Shown piece by piece: positions 7,207 to 14,560 of a stretch of DNA of 17,995 nt (positions are counted from its first letter, which is position 1; the number at the start of each line of letters is the position of its first letter). The position numbers and the translations under genes are program-made. This DNA is from an uncultured Lachnospiraceae bacterium (GTDB lineage Bacteria; Bacillota; Clostridia; Lachnospirales; Lachnospiraceae): assembly GCA_910578605.1 (NCBI GenBank), contig CAJTQG010000008.1, positions 46,274 to 64,268 on the forward strand. Direction: 5' to 3'. The notes beneath the pieces are model-generated. The model did no database searches. It was given only the letters and a program-made list of their open reading frames with translations, and was not told the DNA's origin.

Positions 7207-8087
7207 CTCATATCCTCCTCTCCTCTTCGGGCTAAATAGTACATTAGCTTATCAGTAGTGAGCGGAAGCTCCTGCAAGGCAATCAAGATAGGGGAGCCAT
7301 TTGCATAAATCAAAGCCTCACTGTGATTTTGTGATAACTCCTTTGCAATTAAGCGATCTTTTGGAATGCACATAAGTTGATTTTGTGTTCCTGTTACAAG
7401 CTTATAACAATCCCCCAACTGTTCCTTTTCTAAAAAAAATCCCTGTGTTCCATTTTCTATGTAAAGTAAATAGTCCGCAATGAGGTCAAGACTACCAGTT
7501 ACATTAGTAGATAGCAGCACACTATGTCTTCCATCCTCAATAAAATCACATAAAACATCCATAAATTCATGGCGAAAAACAGGATCTAAGCCCGCTGTGG
7601 GTTCATCCATCACCAAAAGCCTTACATCTGCCGCCAACGCAAATGCCAGCTGAAATTTTATCTGCATTCCTTGGGAAAGCTTTTTTATTTTTCTTTTAGG
7701 AGGAAGCTGAAATCTAACACATTCTTCTGTAAATTTTTTCATAGAAAATTTTTCATAAAAAATACCGCATACCTTTCCGCACTCCTGTACTGTCAAAGAG
7801 GGAGGAAAAGGATTTTCGTCCAAGACAAAACCCACTTTTGATTTTGCTATTTTTGCCTGATTTAGCATGGAATATCCATCCACCCAAATATTTCCACTGT
7901 CCAGGTAATAAGCACCTAACAAAAGACGAATCAGCGAGGTTTTTCCCGCACCGTTTTTGCCTATCATACCTACCATATATCCTGCAGGCACTTGAAATTC
8001 TATATTTTTTAAATAGAAATCATCTTTTATTCTTTTGGTTGGTATACTTACCTGAAGTAAGGGCTTAGTTTCATAGTTTAAATACAT
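7203..8087 (-). CDS. ABC transporter ATP-binding protein, first gene of the GntR/ABC operon
   Basis: A 294-residue soluble ATPase that should drive the membrane protein encoded next. Motifs are Walker A GKNGAGKTS (43-51), signature LSQGM (137-141), Walker B LLVMDEP (157-163) and AGLD (165-168). Two positions are unusual. The Q-loop region reads FVLDENPF with no glutamine, and the switch-histidine position is Asn195 in LLSTNVTGSL. The second ATPase of the operon shows the same STN change. About 80 residues after the ATPase core form a mixed accessory domain, common in this family. Start supported by AAGGAG 8 bases before the ATG. It is the first gene after the operon promoter and operator. Confidence 0.9.
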   Translation of the reverse strand: MYLNYETKPLLQVSIPTKRIKDDFYLKNIEFQVPAGYMVGMIGKNGAGKTSLIRLLLGAYYLDSGNIWVDGYSMLNQAKIAKSKVGFVLDENPFPPSLTVQECGKVCGIFYEKFSMKKFTEECVRFQLPPKRKIKKLSQGMQIKFQLAFALAADVRLLVMDEPTAGLDPVFRHEFMDVLCDFIEDGRHSVLLSTNVTGSLDLIADYLLYIENGTQGFFLEKEQLGDCYKLVTGTQNQLMCIPKDRLIAKELSQNHSEALIYANGSPILIALQELPLTTDKLMYYLARRGEEDMR

Positions 8088-8187
8088 ATTATGTACTCCT
8101 TCCCTATCAAATTTTATCCTTCTTTATCTTTTATTCCTGCTGACAGTAGGCCAAATACTATGTTTCTTACAGAATTATCGGCTTTAT

Positions 8188-8237
8188 AAACTGTTCATAT
8201 ACTGTATATATAATTATATACAGTATATGAACAGTTT
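8188..8237. promoter_or_regulatory. 50-bp hyphenated palindrome, probable GntR (YtrA-type) operator
   Basis: Two perfectly complementary 23-bp arms (8188-8210 and 8215-8237) flank the spacer TAAT. Each arm itself contains ACTGT twice, in ACTGTTCATATACTGT, so the site could hold two regulator dimers. It covers the spacer and -10 region of the operon promoter. The inner part, an ACTGTATATA-type inverted repeat, is of the form bound by autoregulating YtrA-subfamily GntR proteins, and such a protein is encoded by the third gene downstream. Binding is inferred. Confidence 0.8.
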
Positions 8238-8243
8238 TGTCAA
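8213..8243 (-). promoter_or_regulatory. Promoter of the ABC/GntR operon
   Basis: A consensus -35 box TTGACA lies at 8243-8238 on the minus strand. The -10 is either TATATA at 8220-8215 (17-base spacing) or TATAAT at 8218-8213 (19-base spacing). Transcription should begin near 8205, leaving a leader of about 120 bases before the first ATPase gene. The promoter lies almost wholly within the palindromic operator. Confidence 0.75.
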
Positions 8244-8370
8244 CTACAATTTTTATTTGCTTGTTTGATAAAGACGGTTTTTATAAATTTAAATGACTAG
8301 AAGCCCATACATGAGCCGAAGAAAAGCTTCTTTATAGTGATTATGCAAATGTGGCTTAAAGTCCTTACTT

Positions 8371-9771
8371 TTATTTTAAGAATTTAGTGTAAGAATTGCG
8401 GATTAATCGCTTTTTTAGTTGTTTTCCGTTAAAGGGAATCAAGGGATATAGGTAGCTTTTTCCATCTATCGTTTTGTTACAGACTAATTCTAAAACAATG
8501 ATTCCCAAGCCCAGCACAGCTCCCCATACATTAAACAGGGCAATCCAGACAAGCAGCTGCACTCGCATAAATTTTACCGCATACCCTAGCTCATAGCTCT
8601 CCTGGGTAAAATTAGATATTGCCACAAATGCCATATACAGCATAACCTCAGCATTGAACCATCCAGAATTTACGGCAAATTCTCCAATTACAAGGGCGGC
8701 AATAACACTAAGCGGCGTACTGAGCATGCTGGGGGTATTGATTGCTGCTAACTTCAAACCATCAATTGCAATTTCTAAAATCATTAGTTGCCATATAATG
8801 GGAATATTGGCTTGCTCCTCCAGGGCGATAAATGCAAGCCAGGGGGGAATCCAATTTTCATTTTGCATCAGCAGCAAAAAAACAGGGGTTAAAAATAATC
8901 CTGTCAATGTCATAATGCATCTTGAAAAACGAAGGTAAGTTCCTGTGATAGGCGGAAAATAATAATCATCCGCCTCCTCAATAACATCAAACAGATTGGT
9001 AGGAACTACCATAGCAGAGGGGGAATTATCCACCAGCACTATTATCAATCCTTCTAACAGACAAGCACAGGCAGTGTCCGGTCGTTCCGTAAATTTAAAT
9101 TTAGGAAAAGGATTCCACCAATGCTTGTGATGTAAACATTCTGCCAAGGTTTCCTGGTTCATTGTCAGCGCCTCTACCTTAATATCTTTTAAACGCTGCT
9201 GAATAAGTTCTAAAAGATGAGGCTCCACTCTGTCCTGCATATAACAGAGCACTACATCTGTCTGTGATACCTCCCCCACCGTATACATTTCCATGGACAA
9301 TGTTTCCTTTCGGATGCGTCGGCGTATTAATGCAGTATTAGAGACTAATGTCTCTACAAAACCATCTCTAGATCCTCTGAGCACCTTATCCTTCTGCGGT
9401 TCCTCCACTCCCCTGGCAGGATAAGTACGGCAATCCACTAACAAACATTGCTCCAAACCATCCACCGTCAAGACCACTACCCCAGACAATATATTTTTTA
9501 ATATATCTGACATATTGCTGCTCGCTTCTGCCTCAACATAAGGAAGCGCCTGCTCCATAAAATCCTGTGCAGTTTTCGGAAATGTCTCCGGCTTTAGGGA
9601 CAAGAAAAATTCCTGCAGTTTTTCCATTACGTCATCCTTCACAAAACCATCAATAAAATATATTGTACCTTCTTTGTTTCCCACCTGTATTTTTCTGTTG
9701 ATAATATCAAAGTTTTTCTGAATTCTAAGCTTTTGTTCTAGCTGCTTATTTATATCGTTGTAAAAACTCAT
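8371..9771 (-). CDS. GerA-family spore germination protein (SpoVAF-like)
   Basis: Predicted inner spore membrane protein of the GerAA/SpoVAF family, which takes part in nutrient-triggered germination. It has 466 residues. The soluble N-terminal half carries the family pattern PARGVEEPQKDKVLRGSRDGF at about 118-138, followed by TALIRRRI. The C-terminal half has about five membrane segments, near 284-303, 323-345, 352-368, 375-387 and 403-430, and ends in a basic tail. The start is supported by AGGAGG 5 bases before the ATG. No GerAB or GerAC partner and no spoVA genes are beside it, so it is an orphan A-type subunit, which makes SpoVAF-like more likely than a full nutrient receptor. It lies after the terminator that ends the rnf/kinase transcript. 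I see no convincing vegetative promoter; a sporulation-sigma promoter would be expected but I cannot identify one. Confidence 0.88.
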   Translation of the reverse strand: MSFYNDINKQLEQKLRIQKNFDIINRKIQVGNKEGTIYFIDGFVKDDVMEKLQEFFLSLKPETFPKTAQDFMEQALPYVEAEASSNMSDILKNILSGVVVLTVDGLEQCLLVDCRTYPARGVEEPQKDKVLRGSRDGFVETLVSNTALIRRRIRKETLSMEMYTVGEVSQTDVVLCYMQDRVEPHLLELIQQRLKDIKVEALTMNQETLAECLHHKHWWNPFPKFKFTERPDTACACLLEGLIIVLVDNSPSAMVVPTNLFDVIEEADDYYFPPITGTYLRFSRCIMTLTGLFLTPVFLLLMQNENWIPPWLAFIALEEQANIPIIWQLMILEIAIDGLKLAAINTPSMLSTPLSVIAALVIGEFAVNSGWFNAEVMLYMAFVAISNFTQESYELGYAVKFMRVQLLVWIALFNVWGAVLGLGIIVLELVCNKTIDGKSYLYPLIPFNGKQLKKRLIRNSYTKFLK

Positions 9772-9819
9772 ATGTTCCTCCTATTCCACTGAATGGATTT
9801 TCTACACATTTTTGCATAC

Positions 9820-9853
9820 AAAAAGGATATGCTTTTTATAGCATACCCTTTTT
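9820..9853 (-). terminator. Rho-independent terminator after the rnf/kinase gene run
   Basis: A 13-bp stem with one mismatch (AAAAAGGATATGC at 9820-9832, complementary arm 9841-9853) closes an 8-base loop. Read on the minus strand the stem ends in a run of five Ts. It sits 22 bases beyond the stop codon of the kinase-like gene and should separate that transcript from the germination gene. Confidence 0.8.
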
Positions 9854-9875
9854 ACATTCAATTATTTCTTTTATT

Positions 9876-10667
9876 TTACTTTGAAGGAAATGTAATTTTT
9901 ATACAGGTTCCCTGACTATATTTACTTGCTACCTCCAAATTTCCACCCTGCCTGCACATAATTTCTCTTGCCATTGTCAAACCTATACCTTTATGGTCCC
10001 CATTTACACCCTTTCCTGTATAATATATATCGCACACACGGGGCAAATCCATAGATAAAATTCCCTCGCCGTTATCTTTCAAATACAGAACAATTTCATC
10101 CTGCCTCACCCCAAAAGAAATCTCTATAGCTCCGTTAAGCTTTGTGTGCTCCATAGAATTTTTCAGCAGATTGGCAATTGCCTGTGCCGTCCAATTGAAA
10201 TCCACATTGACAGTGAGATTTTCATTTCCATCAATGGTGAGCAGATTTTGCAGCAGTCTTTTGGATACTACTGCCATCGTGATGGATTTTTCTATAATAT
10301 CACATACGGCAATTGTATTTTTATCAAATTCCACCTGTTCGTTAATTAACAGCTTCATTTTCTCATCCATAGACAGCTTTGAAAAATCATATTGATAGGA
10401 AGCTGGGGTAGGCATAGGTTCCTTATTTCCACTCTGATTATCCATCTGCACACTTTGGGCTTCCTGCTCCTGTATTGTATAGCCCTGAGGTTCCTCTGTT
10501 TGTTTTTCTATCTCTTTCTTTTTAATATAGTGTACATGGCTGACAAATTCATCATTTTCCTTCTGCCTGTTCTCTGTTGTTTGCTTTTTATTTTTTCGAT
10601 TAAAATGCAGTCCAAAAAACGAGCCTGCTCCAAGTGCAATGCTTGTTATATTACTTGGTATCCACAT
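9876..10667 (-). CDS. Histidine-kinase-like ATPase protein without an evident phosphoacceptor domain
   Basis: A 263-residue protein whose last 110 residues form a histidine-kinase ATP-binding domain: N-box NLLKNSMEHT (166-175), G1 box DNGEGI (198-203), G2 box HKGIGL (225-230), and a GGNLEVAS strand near 241-248. The N-terminus is a short hydrophobic stretch (about residues 5-20) that could be a membrane anchor. It is followed by a basic segment and a long polar, low-complexity region to about residue 95. I see no HExxTP-type H-box or helical DHp pair with a phosphoacceptor His before the N-box. It may be a degenerate kinase, an atypical one, or a kinase that phosphorylates a partner by another route. 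No response regulator gene is adjacent. It follows rnfB by 91 bases and shares the terminator at 9820-9853. The ribosome binding site (GGTGAG) is weak, so the start is moderately certain. Confidence 0.72.
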   Translation of the reverse strand: MWIPSNITSIALGAGSFFGLHFNRKNKKQTTENRQKENDEFVSHVHYIKKKEIEKQTEEPQGYTIQEQEAQSVQMDNQSGNKEPMPTPASYQYDFSKLSMDEKMKLLINEQVEFDKNTIAVCDIIEKSITMAVVSKRLLQNLLTIDGNENLTVNVDFNWTAQAIANLLKNSMEHTKLNGAIEISFGVRQDEIVLYLKDNGEGILSMDLPRVCDIYYTGKGVNGDHKGIGLTMAREIMCRQGGNLEVASKYSQGTCIKITFPSK

Positions 10668-10725
10668 ATATTCTCACCCATTTTCCTTCCTCTTTTATCA
10701 TAAAAATCATCATGCCTTTTTGTAA

Positions 10726-10746
10726 CCTGCGAATTTGAGCCGCAGG
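10726..10746 (-). other. Hairpin between rnfB and the kinase-like gene
   Basis: A 6-bp stem, CCTGCG (10726-10731) with CGCAGG (10741-10746), closes a 9-base loop just after rnfB. On the minus strand it is followed by TTACAAAAAGG and not by a T-run, so it is a poor terminator. It might attenuate or protect the 3' end of the rnf message. Confidence 0.3.
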
Positions 10747-10758
10747 CACAATATTATA

Positions 10759-11538
10759 CTATACAATAATTTTTTTAGGACATTTTTGTGCACAAATTCC
10801 ACAATTCACACATTTTTCGTAATCAATGACCGCTAAATTGTTCTCGAATACAATGGCATCTTTAGGACAATTTTTTGCACAAAGACTGCAGCCAATACAT
10901 CCGGCGCTGCAGACACTCATAACCTCCTTGCCCTTATCCTTAGAGCTGCATTGCACCAAATGTTTTGCCGAATATGGCACAAGAGAAATCAGCCCCTTTG
11001 GACATTCCTTCACACATTTACCGCAGGCAACACATTTTTCCTTATCTACCACGGCAATACCATCCACTACGGAAATGGCATCAAATTCACATACCTGTAC
11101 ACAGGAACCAAAACCCATACAGCCATAGGAGCAGCCCTTTGGGCCTCCCGACACATAATTTGCCTCCCGACAGCTCTTGTTTCCTGTGTATTCATACTTA
11201 TCCTTTGCCTTACTGCAATCTCCCCCGCATTTTACGAAGGCAACTTTTTTCACCATCTCACCTTCTGTTCCCATAATTTTGCCAATCTGCTCCGCCACGC
11301 TGCTCCCACCTACAGGGCAGGCTCCTGCAGGCGCCTCCCCAGCTGCAATGGCCTTTGCCAGACCATCACAGCCGGCATAACCACAGCCACCGCAATTATT
11401 TCCAGGTAAAATCTCACGTATGGCAATCTCATTTTCATCTATCTTCACCGCAAATACTTTGGCAGCAATGCTAAGGAGAATTCCTATCACCAATCCAACG
11501 CCGCCCACTAACAGAGCAGCTGTTATTATCCCTGTCAT
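10759..11538 (-). CDS. rnfB: Rnf complex subunit RnfB, polyferredoxin
   Basis: Iron-sulfur subunit of the ferredoxin:NAD+ oxidoreductase. It is thought to accept electrons from reduced ferredoxin and pass them into the membrane complex. It has 259 residues. One N-terminal membrane anchor (about 5-27) is followed by the CGGCGYAGC cluster site (Cys49, 52, 57, then Cys74). A ferredoxin-like region comes next with cysteines at 136, 140, 146, 150, then three CxxCxxCxxxCP motifs starting at Cys169, Cys214 and Cys243. Further cysteines at 104, 108 and 123 add to the set. Five or more [4Fe-4S] clusters are therefore possible, more than in short proteobacterial RnfB. It is the last rnf gene, 67 bases after rnfA, with an AAAGGA site before the ATG. 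Confidence 0.96.
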   Translation of the reverse strand: MTGIITAALLVGGVGLVIGILLSIAAKVFAVKIDENEIAIREILPGNNCGGCGYAGCDGLAKAIAAGEAPAGACPVGGSSVAEQIGKIMGTEGEMVKKVAFVKCGGDCSKAKDKYEYTGNKSCREANYVSGGPKGCSYGCMGFGSCVQVCEFDAISVVDGIAVVDKEKCVACGKCVKECPKGLISLVPYSAKHLVQCSSKDKGKEVMSVCSAGCIGCSLCAKNCPKDAIVFENNLAVIDYEKCVNCGICAQKCPKKIIV

Positions 11539-11605
11539 CTAGCATACTTCCTTTCTTCTCTATCATTCACAACAAAAGTAGGTTTATCAGCTACATTCAA
11601 ATCCG

Positions 11606-12178
11606 CTACACCAAGCCGGAAAATCCAAAAAAAGCGATGGCCATCAATCCAGCTGTCAGCAATACCATGGGCATGCCGCGAAAGCTGGGAAGCACATCAT
11701 TGTGTTCTATTTTTTCACGGATTCCGGCTAACAAAACAATGGCAATGGCAAAGCCTGCGGCAGTACCTATAGCATACACTACACTTTGAAGCACACTATA
11801 TTCGTACTGCACACTGTTTAATGCCACTCCAAGCACAGCACAGTTGGTGGTGATTAAAGGCAGAAATACACCAAGCGCCTCATAGAGGGAGGGGATTTTT
11901 TTCTTTAACACCATCTCCACAAACTGAACCAAAGCGGCAATTACTAAAATAAAAACTATCGTCTGTAAATATGTCACATCGAAGAAAACCAATATCTTAT
12001 AAACCAGGCTGGTAATCAAAGTGGACAGTGTCAAAACGAATAACACAGCACCTCCCATGCCCACAGCCGTATCCATCTTTCTGGATACACCTAAGAAAGG
12101 ACACAGACCTAAAAACTGGCTTAACACTACATTGTTCACTAACGCAGCACCTATTGCAATCAACAATAATTCTTTCAT
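11606..12178 (-). CDS. rnfA: Rnf complex subunit RnfA
   Basis: Integral membrane subunit of 190 residues with about six membrane segments, homologous to NqrE and to RnfE. It helps form the ion- and electron-conducting core. The conserved cysteines are visible: Cys26 in LGLCPFLGV and Cys113 in TTNCAVLG. With the matching pair in RnfE, these are reported to ligate an iron-sulfur centre within the membrane. The start lies 3 bases after the rnfE stop codon, with GGGAGAGG inside the end of rnfE as ribosome binding site, so translation is probably coupled. Confidence 0.97.
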   Translation of the reverse strand: MKELLLIAIGAALVNNVVLSQFLGLCPFLGVSRKMDTAVGMGGAVLFVLTLSTLITSLVYKILVFFDVTYLQTIVFILVIAALVQFVEMVLKKKIPSLYEALGVFLPLITTNCAVLGVALNSVQYEYSVLQSVVYAIGTAAGFAIAIVLLAGIREKIEHNDVLPSFRGMPMVLLTAGLMAIAFFGFSGLV

Positions 12179-12181
12179 CCG

Positions 12182-12904
12182 CTATTCCTCTCCCTTCCTG
12201 CTCTGCACCAACGCCTGCAGTTCCTTGTCATTGCAGCCGGCACAGGACATACAATCTCCTATACATGCCGCTTCCTTTGGCTTCTTTCCGGCCCGTACTC
12301 TCACCTTGTTCTGAACTGCCACCAGAAACGCCAATACAAAGAAAGCTCCCGGCGCCAGTATAAATATCGTAATAGAAAAATCTTGGGGTATCAATCGAAA
12401 ATTTGCAATGGTTCCATTTCCAAGCAACTCACGAAATGCTCCTAAAAAGGATAATCCAATTGTAAATCCAAGGCCCATGCCGATTCCGTCAAAGACGGAA
12501 GGCAGTACTGGATTTTTGGAGGCATAGCTTTCCGCACGCCCCAATATAATACAGTTTACTACAATAAGAGGAATATAAATTCCAAGAGCTGTATTGAGAG
12601 ACGGCAAATACGCCTGAAGCATAAACTGAATGATTGTCACAAAACTTGCCACAATTACGATAAATGCCGGAACACGGACTTGGTCAGGAATAAATTTGCG
12701 AAGCAGTGAAATCATCAAATTGGACAGTACCAACACCGCTGTAGTCGTCAGTCCCATTCCCGCACCGTTAATTAATGACGTGGTTACCGCCAATGTGGGA
12801 CACATTCCAAGCATCATGACGAAGGTAGGATTTTCCTTTATAATGCCGTTATACAATCGCTCCCCACATGGATTCATTTCTTTCTTTTCCTTGTTATCAC
12901 TCAT
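12182..12904 (-). CDS. rnfE: Rnf complex subunit RnfE with a cysteine-rich C-terminal tail
   Basis: Integral membrane subunit of 240 residues, homologous to NqrD, forming the membrane core with RnfA. Conserved cysteines are Cys35 in LGMCPTLAVTT and Cys118 in VNCIILGRAE. After the last membrane segment (about 182-198) a cytoplasmic tail of some 40 residues carries four clustered cysteines: Cys214, Cys218, Cys221 and Cys224. These could bind a metal or cluster. The start overlaps the rnfG stop by 8 bases, and GGAGGAGA lies just before it within rnfG. Confidence 0.97.
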   Translation of the reverse strand: MSDNKEKKEMNPCGERLYNGIIKENPTFVMMLGMCPTLAVTTSLINGAGMGLTTTAVLVLSNLMISLLRKFIPDQVRVPAFIVIVASFVTIIQFMLQAYLPSLNTALGIYIPLIVVNCIILGRAESYASKNPVLPSVFDGIGMGLGFTIGLSFLGAFRELLGNGTIANFRLIPQDFSITIFILAPGAFFVLAFLVAVQNKVRVRAGKKPKEAACIGDCMSCAGCNDKELQALVQSRKGEE

Positions 12905-13577
12905 TTGTCTCTCCTCCTTCCTGTAAAGAAGAGTTCCCTAAACTCATAAAATAACCGGCTGCCTTCATGGCGCCGTTTACCCCCTTTGTCACTGCATTGG
13001 TGGTGATGGTAGCACCGCTGATAGCATCTATCTTGTCGGCGCCCTCTTCTTCTTTTTTCGTCACCGTAAACTGTGCTACCTTTTCCTCCTGCTTATATTG
13101 ATTTAAGAAGGAATTTTCCTTAGCCTTCATTCCAAGTCCGGCTGTCTCCGAAATGGATAACACAGAGACACCGCTTATCATGCCTTCCTTTGTCACACCA
13201 ACTGTAAATTGAATATCTCCGCCAAAGCCCTCCTTGGATGTGACTGTCACTACGCATCCCTTGCACTCTTCCTTCTCATAGGCATAGACTACTTTGTCTA
13301 TACGCACTTCTCCCTCTGTCAGCACAGCGCCCTCTCCCTTAGACCCAATATATTCCTGAGCTGACTTATATACCTGTTCTTCATCCTCCTGTCCTATATA
13401 AGATAGCTCCTGAAAGGAATCTGCTTGGGAAAACACTTTTTTATATGCCTGCTGCTGTGTTTTTTCCTCCTGCTTTTTTCTTGGAACTTTAGTCACCTCA
13501 TAGACAGCACCCAAAAGAATGCCGGCAACTAATGTTATTACACACAGCTTAATTGTATTTTTTACCATCTGGCTCAT
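12897..13577 (-). CDS. rnfG: Rnf complex subunit RnfG, FMN-binding
   Basis: Membrane-anchored flavoprotein subunit of 226 residues. One N-terminal membrane helix (about 7-27) anchors an extracytoplasmic FMN-binding domain. The covalent flavin motif SGATIT is at 187-192, and Thr192 should carry the FMN through a phosphoester bond attached by an ApbE-type transferase, which is not encoded in this window. The SETAGLGMKA segment (143-152) is also characteristic. It starts inside the last codon of rnfD (4-base ATGA overlap) and overlaps rnfE by 8 bases. Confidence 0.97.
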   Translation of the reverse strand: MSQMVKNTIKLCVITLVAGILLGAVYEVTKVPRKKQEEKTQQQAYKKVFSQADSFQELSYIGQEDEEQVYKSAQEYIGSKGEGAVLTEGEVRIDKVVYAYEKEECKGCVVTVTSKEGFGGDIQFTVGVTKEGMISGVSVLSISETAGLGMKAKENSFLNQYKQEEKVAQFTVTKKEEEGADKIDAISGATITTNAVTKGVNGAMKAAGYFMSLGNSSLQEGGETNE

Positions 13578-14548
13578 GCTTTTCCCTCCCTTCCAAAAGC
13601 TTTTGGAACGGTGAAGCGCTCTATCACCGGAACTAACAAATTACAGAATATAATGGAAAAAGATACACCTTCTGGATAATCGCCGTAAAGTCGAATCAGG
13701 CAGGTAAGCAGTCCAAGACAAACTCCAAATACCACTCTGCCCTTCGGTGTGATGGGTGAGGTCACATAATCCGTCGCCATAAAGAAAGCCCCTAGAATCA
13801 AACCTCCTCCGCATACTTGCTGTGCCAGGTATGTCATATCCATTCCTTTTCCGCTGAAAGCAAACATAAAAACCACAAAAGAGATTATGTAGGCAGCCGG
13901 AATTCTAATGTCAATGATTTTTTTGATTAACAGATAAGCAGCACCAATGAAAAGCGCTATCACACTTGTCTCTCCAATAGTTCCTCGAATATTTCCCACA
14001 AACATATCCATCAAATTGACGGACATGCCTGGATTTTCATGAGGATATTTTAAGATAGCAAGGGGCGTAGCTCCTGTCACCCCGTCCAGTGCAAAACTTG
14101 TCATAGGACCCCCAAAGGAAATCAAGAGAAAACACCTTGCCCCCAATGCAGGGTTCATAAAATTTTGTCCCAGTCCGCCAAATAGTTGCTTTACAATCAA
14201 TATGGCAAACATACCGCCCAAAACAGCCATCCAAAAGGGTAACGTATAGGGAAGATTTAATGCCAGCAGCAAACCAGTGAGCACAGCACTTCCATCGTCA
14301 ATCGTAATCTGTCTCTTTGTTCCCTTCTCAAATAAAAATTCTGTCAGCACACATGCTGCAATCGTTATCACAATTAATAATGCCGCCCGATATCCAAAAT
14401 GATAAACACCAAAGACCGTAGCAGGCATTAAAGCCAATATTACATCAAACATAATAGAGGCCGTTGTCTTCTCATCCCTCACATGAGGATTAGAAGATAC
14501 ATTTGCTAATTCAATTTTTGAGTTTTCAATTTTTGAATTTTCACTCAT
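13574..14548 (-). CDS. rnfD: Rnf complex subunit RnfD, FMN-binding membrane subunit
   Basis: Integral membrane subunit of 324 residues, homologous to NqrB, with about eight to ten membrane segments. The covalent FMN site is TGATPL at 158-163, with Thr161 as expected attachment residue. In the known enzymes it forms part of the ion pathway and electron chain between RnfG and the rest of the complex. The N-terminus begins with a duplicated ENSKI sequence (residues 7-8 onward), produced by a 15-base tandem repeat. The gene lies 12 bases after rnfC in an unbroken operon. Confidence 0.97.
   Translation of the reverse strand: MSENSKIENSKIELANVSSNPHVRDEKTTASIMFDVILALMPATVFGVYHFGYRAALLIVITIAACVLTEFLFEKGTKRQITIDDGSAVLTGLLLALNLPYTLPFWMAVLGGMFAILIVKQLFGGLGQNFMNPALGARCFLLISFGGPMTSFALDGVTGATPLAILKYPHENPGMSVNLMDMFVGNIRGTIGETSVIALFIGAAYLLIKKIIDIRIPAAYIISFVVFMFAFSGKGMDMTYLAQQVCGGGLILGAFFMATDYVTSPITPKGRVVFGVCLGLLTCLIRLYGDYPEGVSFSIIFCNLLVPVIERFTVPKAFGREGKA
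14511..14540. repeat. 15-bp tandem duplication in the 5' end of rnfD
   Basis: TCAATTTTTGAGTTT (14511-14525) is followed directly by TCAATTTTTGAATTT (14526-14540), differing at one base. It stays in frame and duplicates five residues in the cytoplasmic N-terminus of RnfD. Replication slippage is the simple explanation. Confidence 0.8.
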
Positions 14549-14560
14549 GGACTTTCCTCC

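Noticed and set aside
8238..8370. Possible terminator hairpin after the germination gene (AGAAGC/GCTTCT near 8300-8330)
   Set aside because: Only a 6-bp stem with a long loop and a weak T-rich tail. Apart from the operon -35 box at its edge, I see nothing well supported in this stretch.
10951..11409. 152-residue plus-strand open frame antisense to rnfB
   Set aside because: It is the mirror of a Cys/Gly-rich coding sequence with unmistakable RnfB motifs. It has no independent support.
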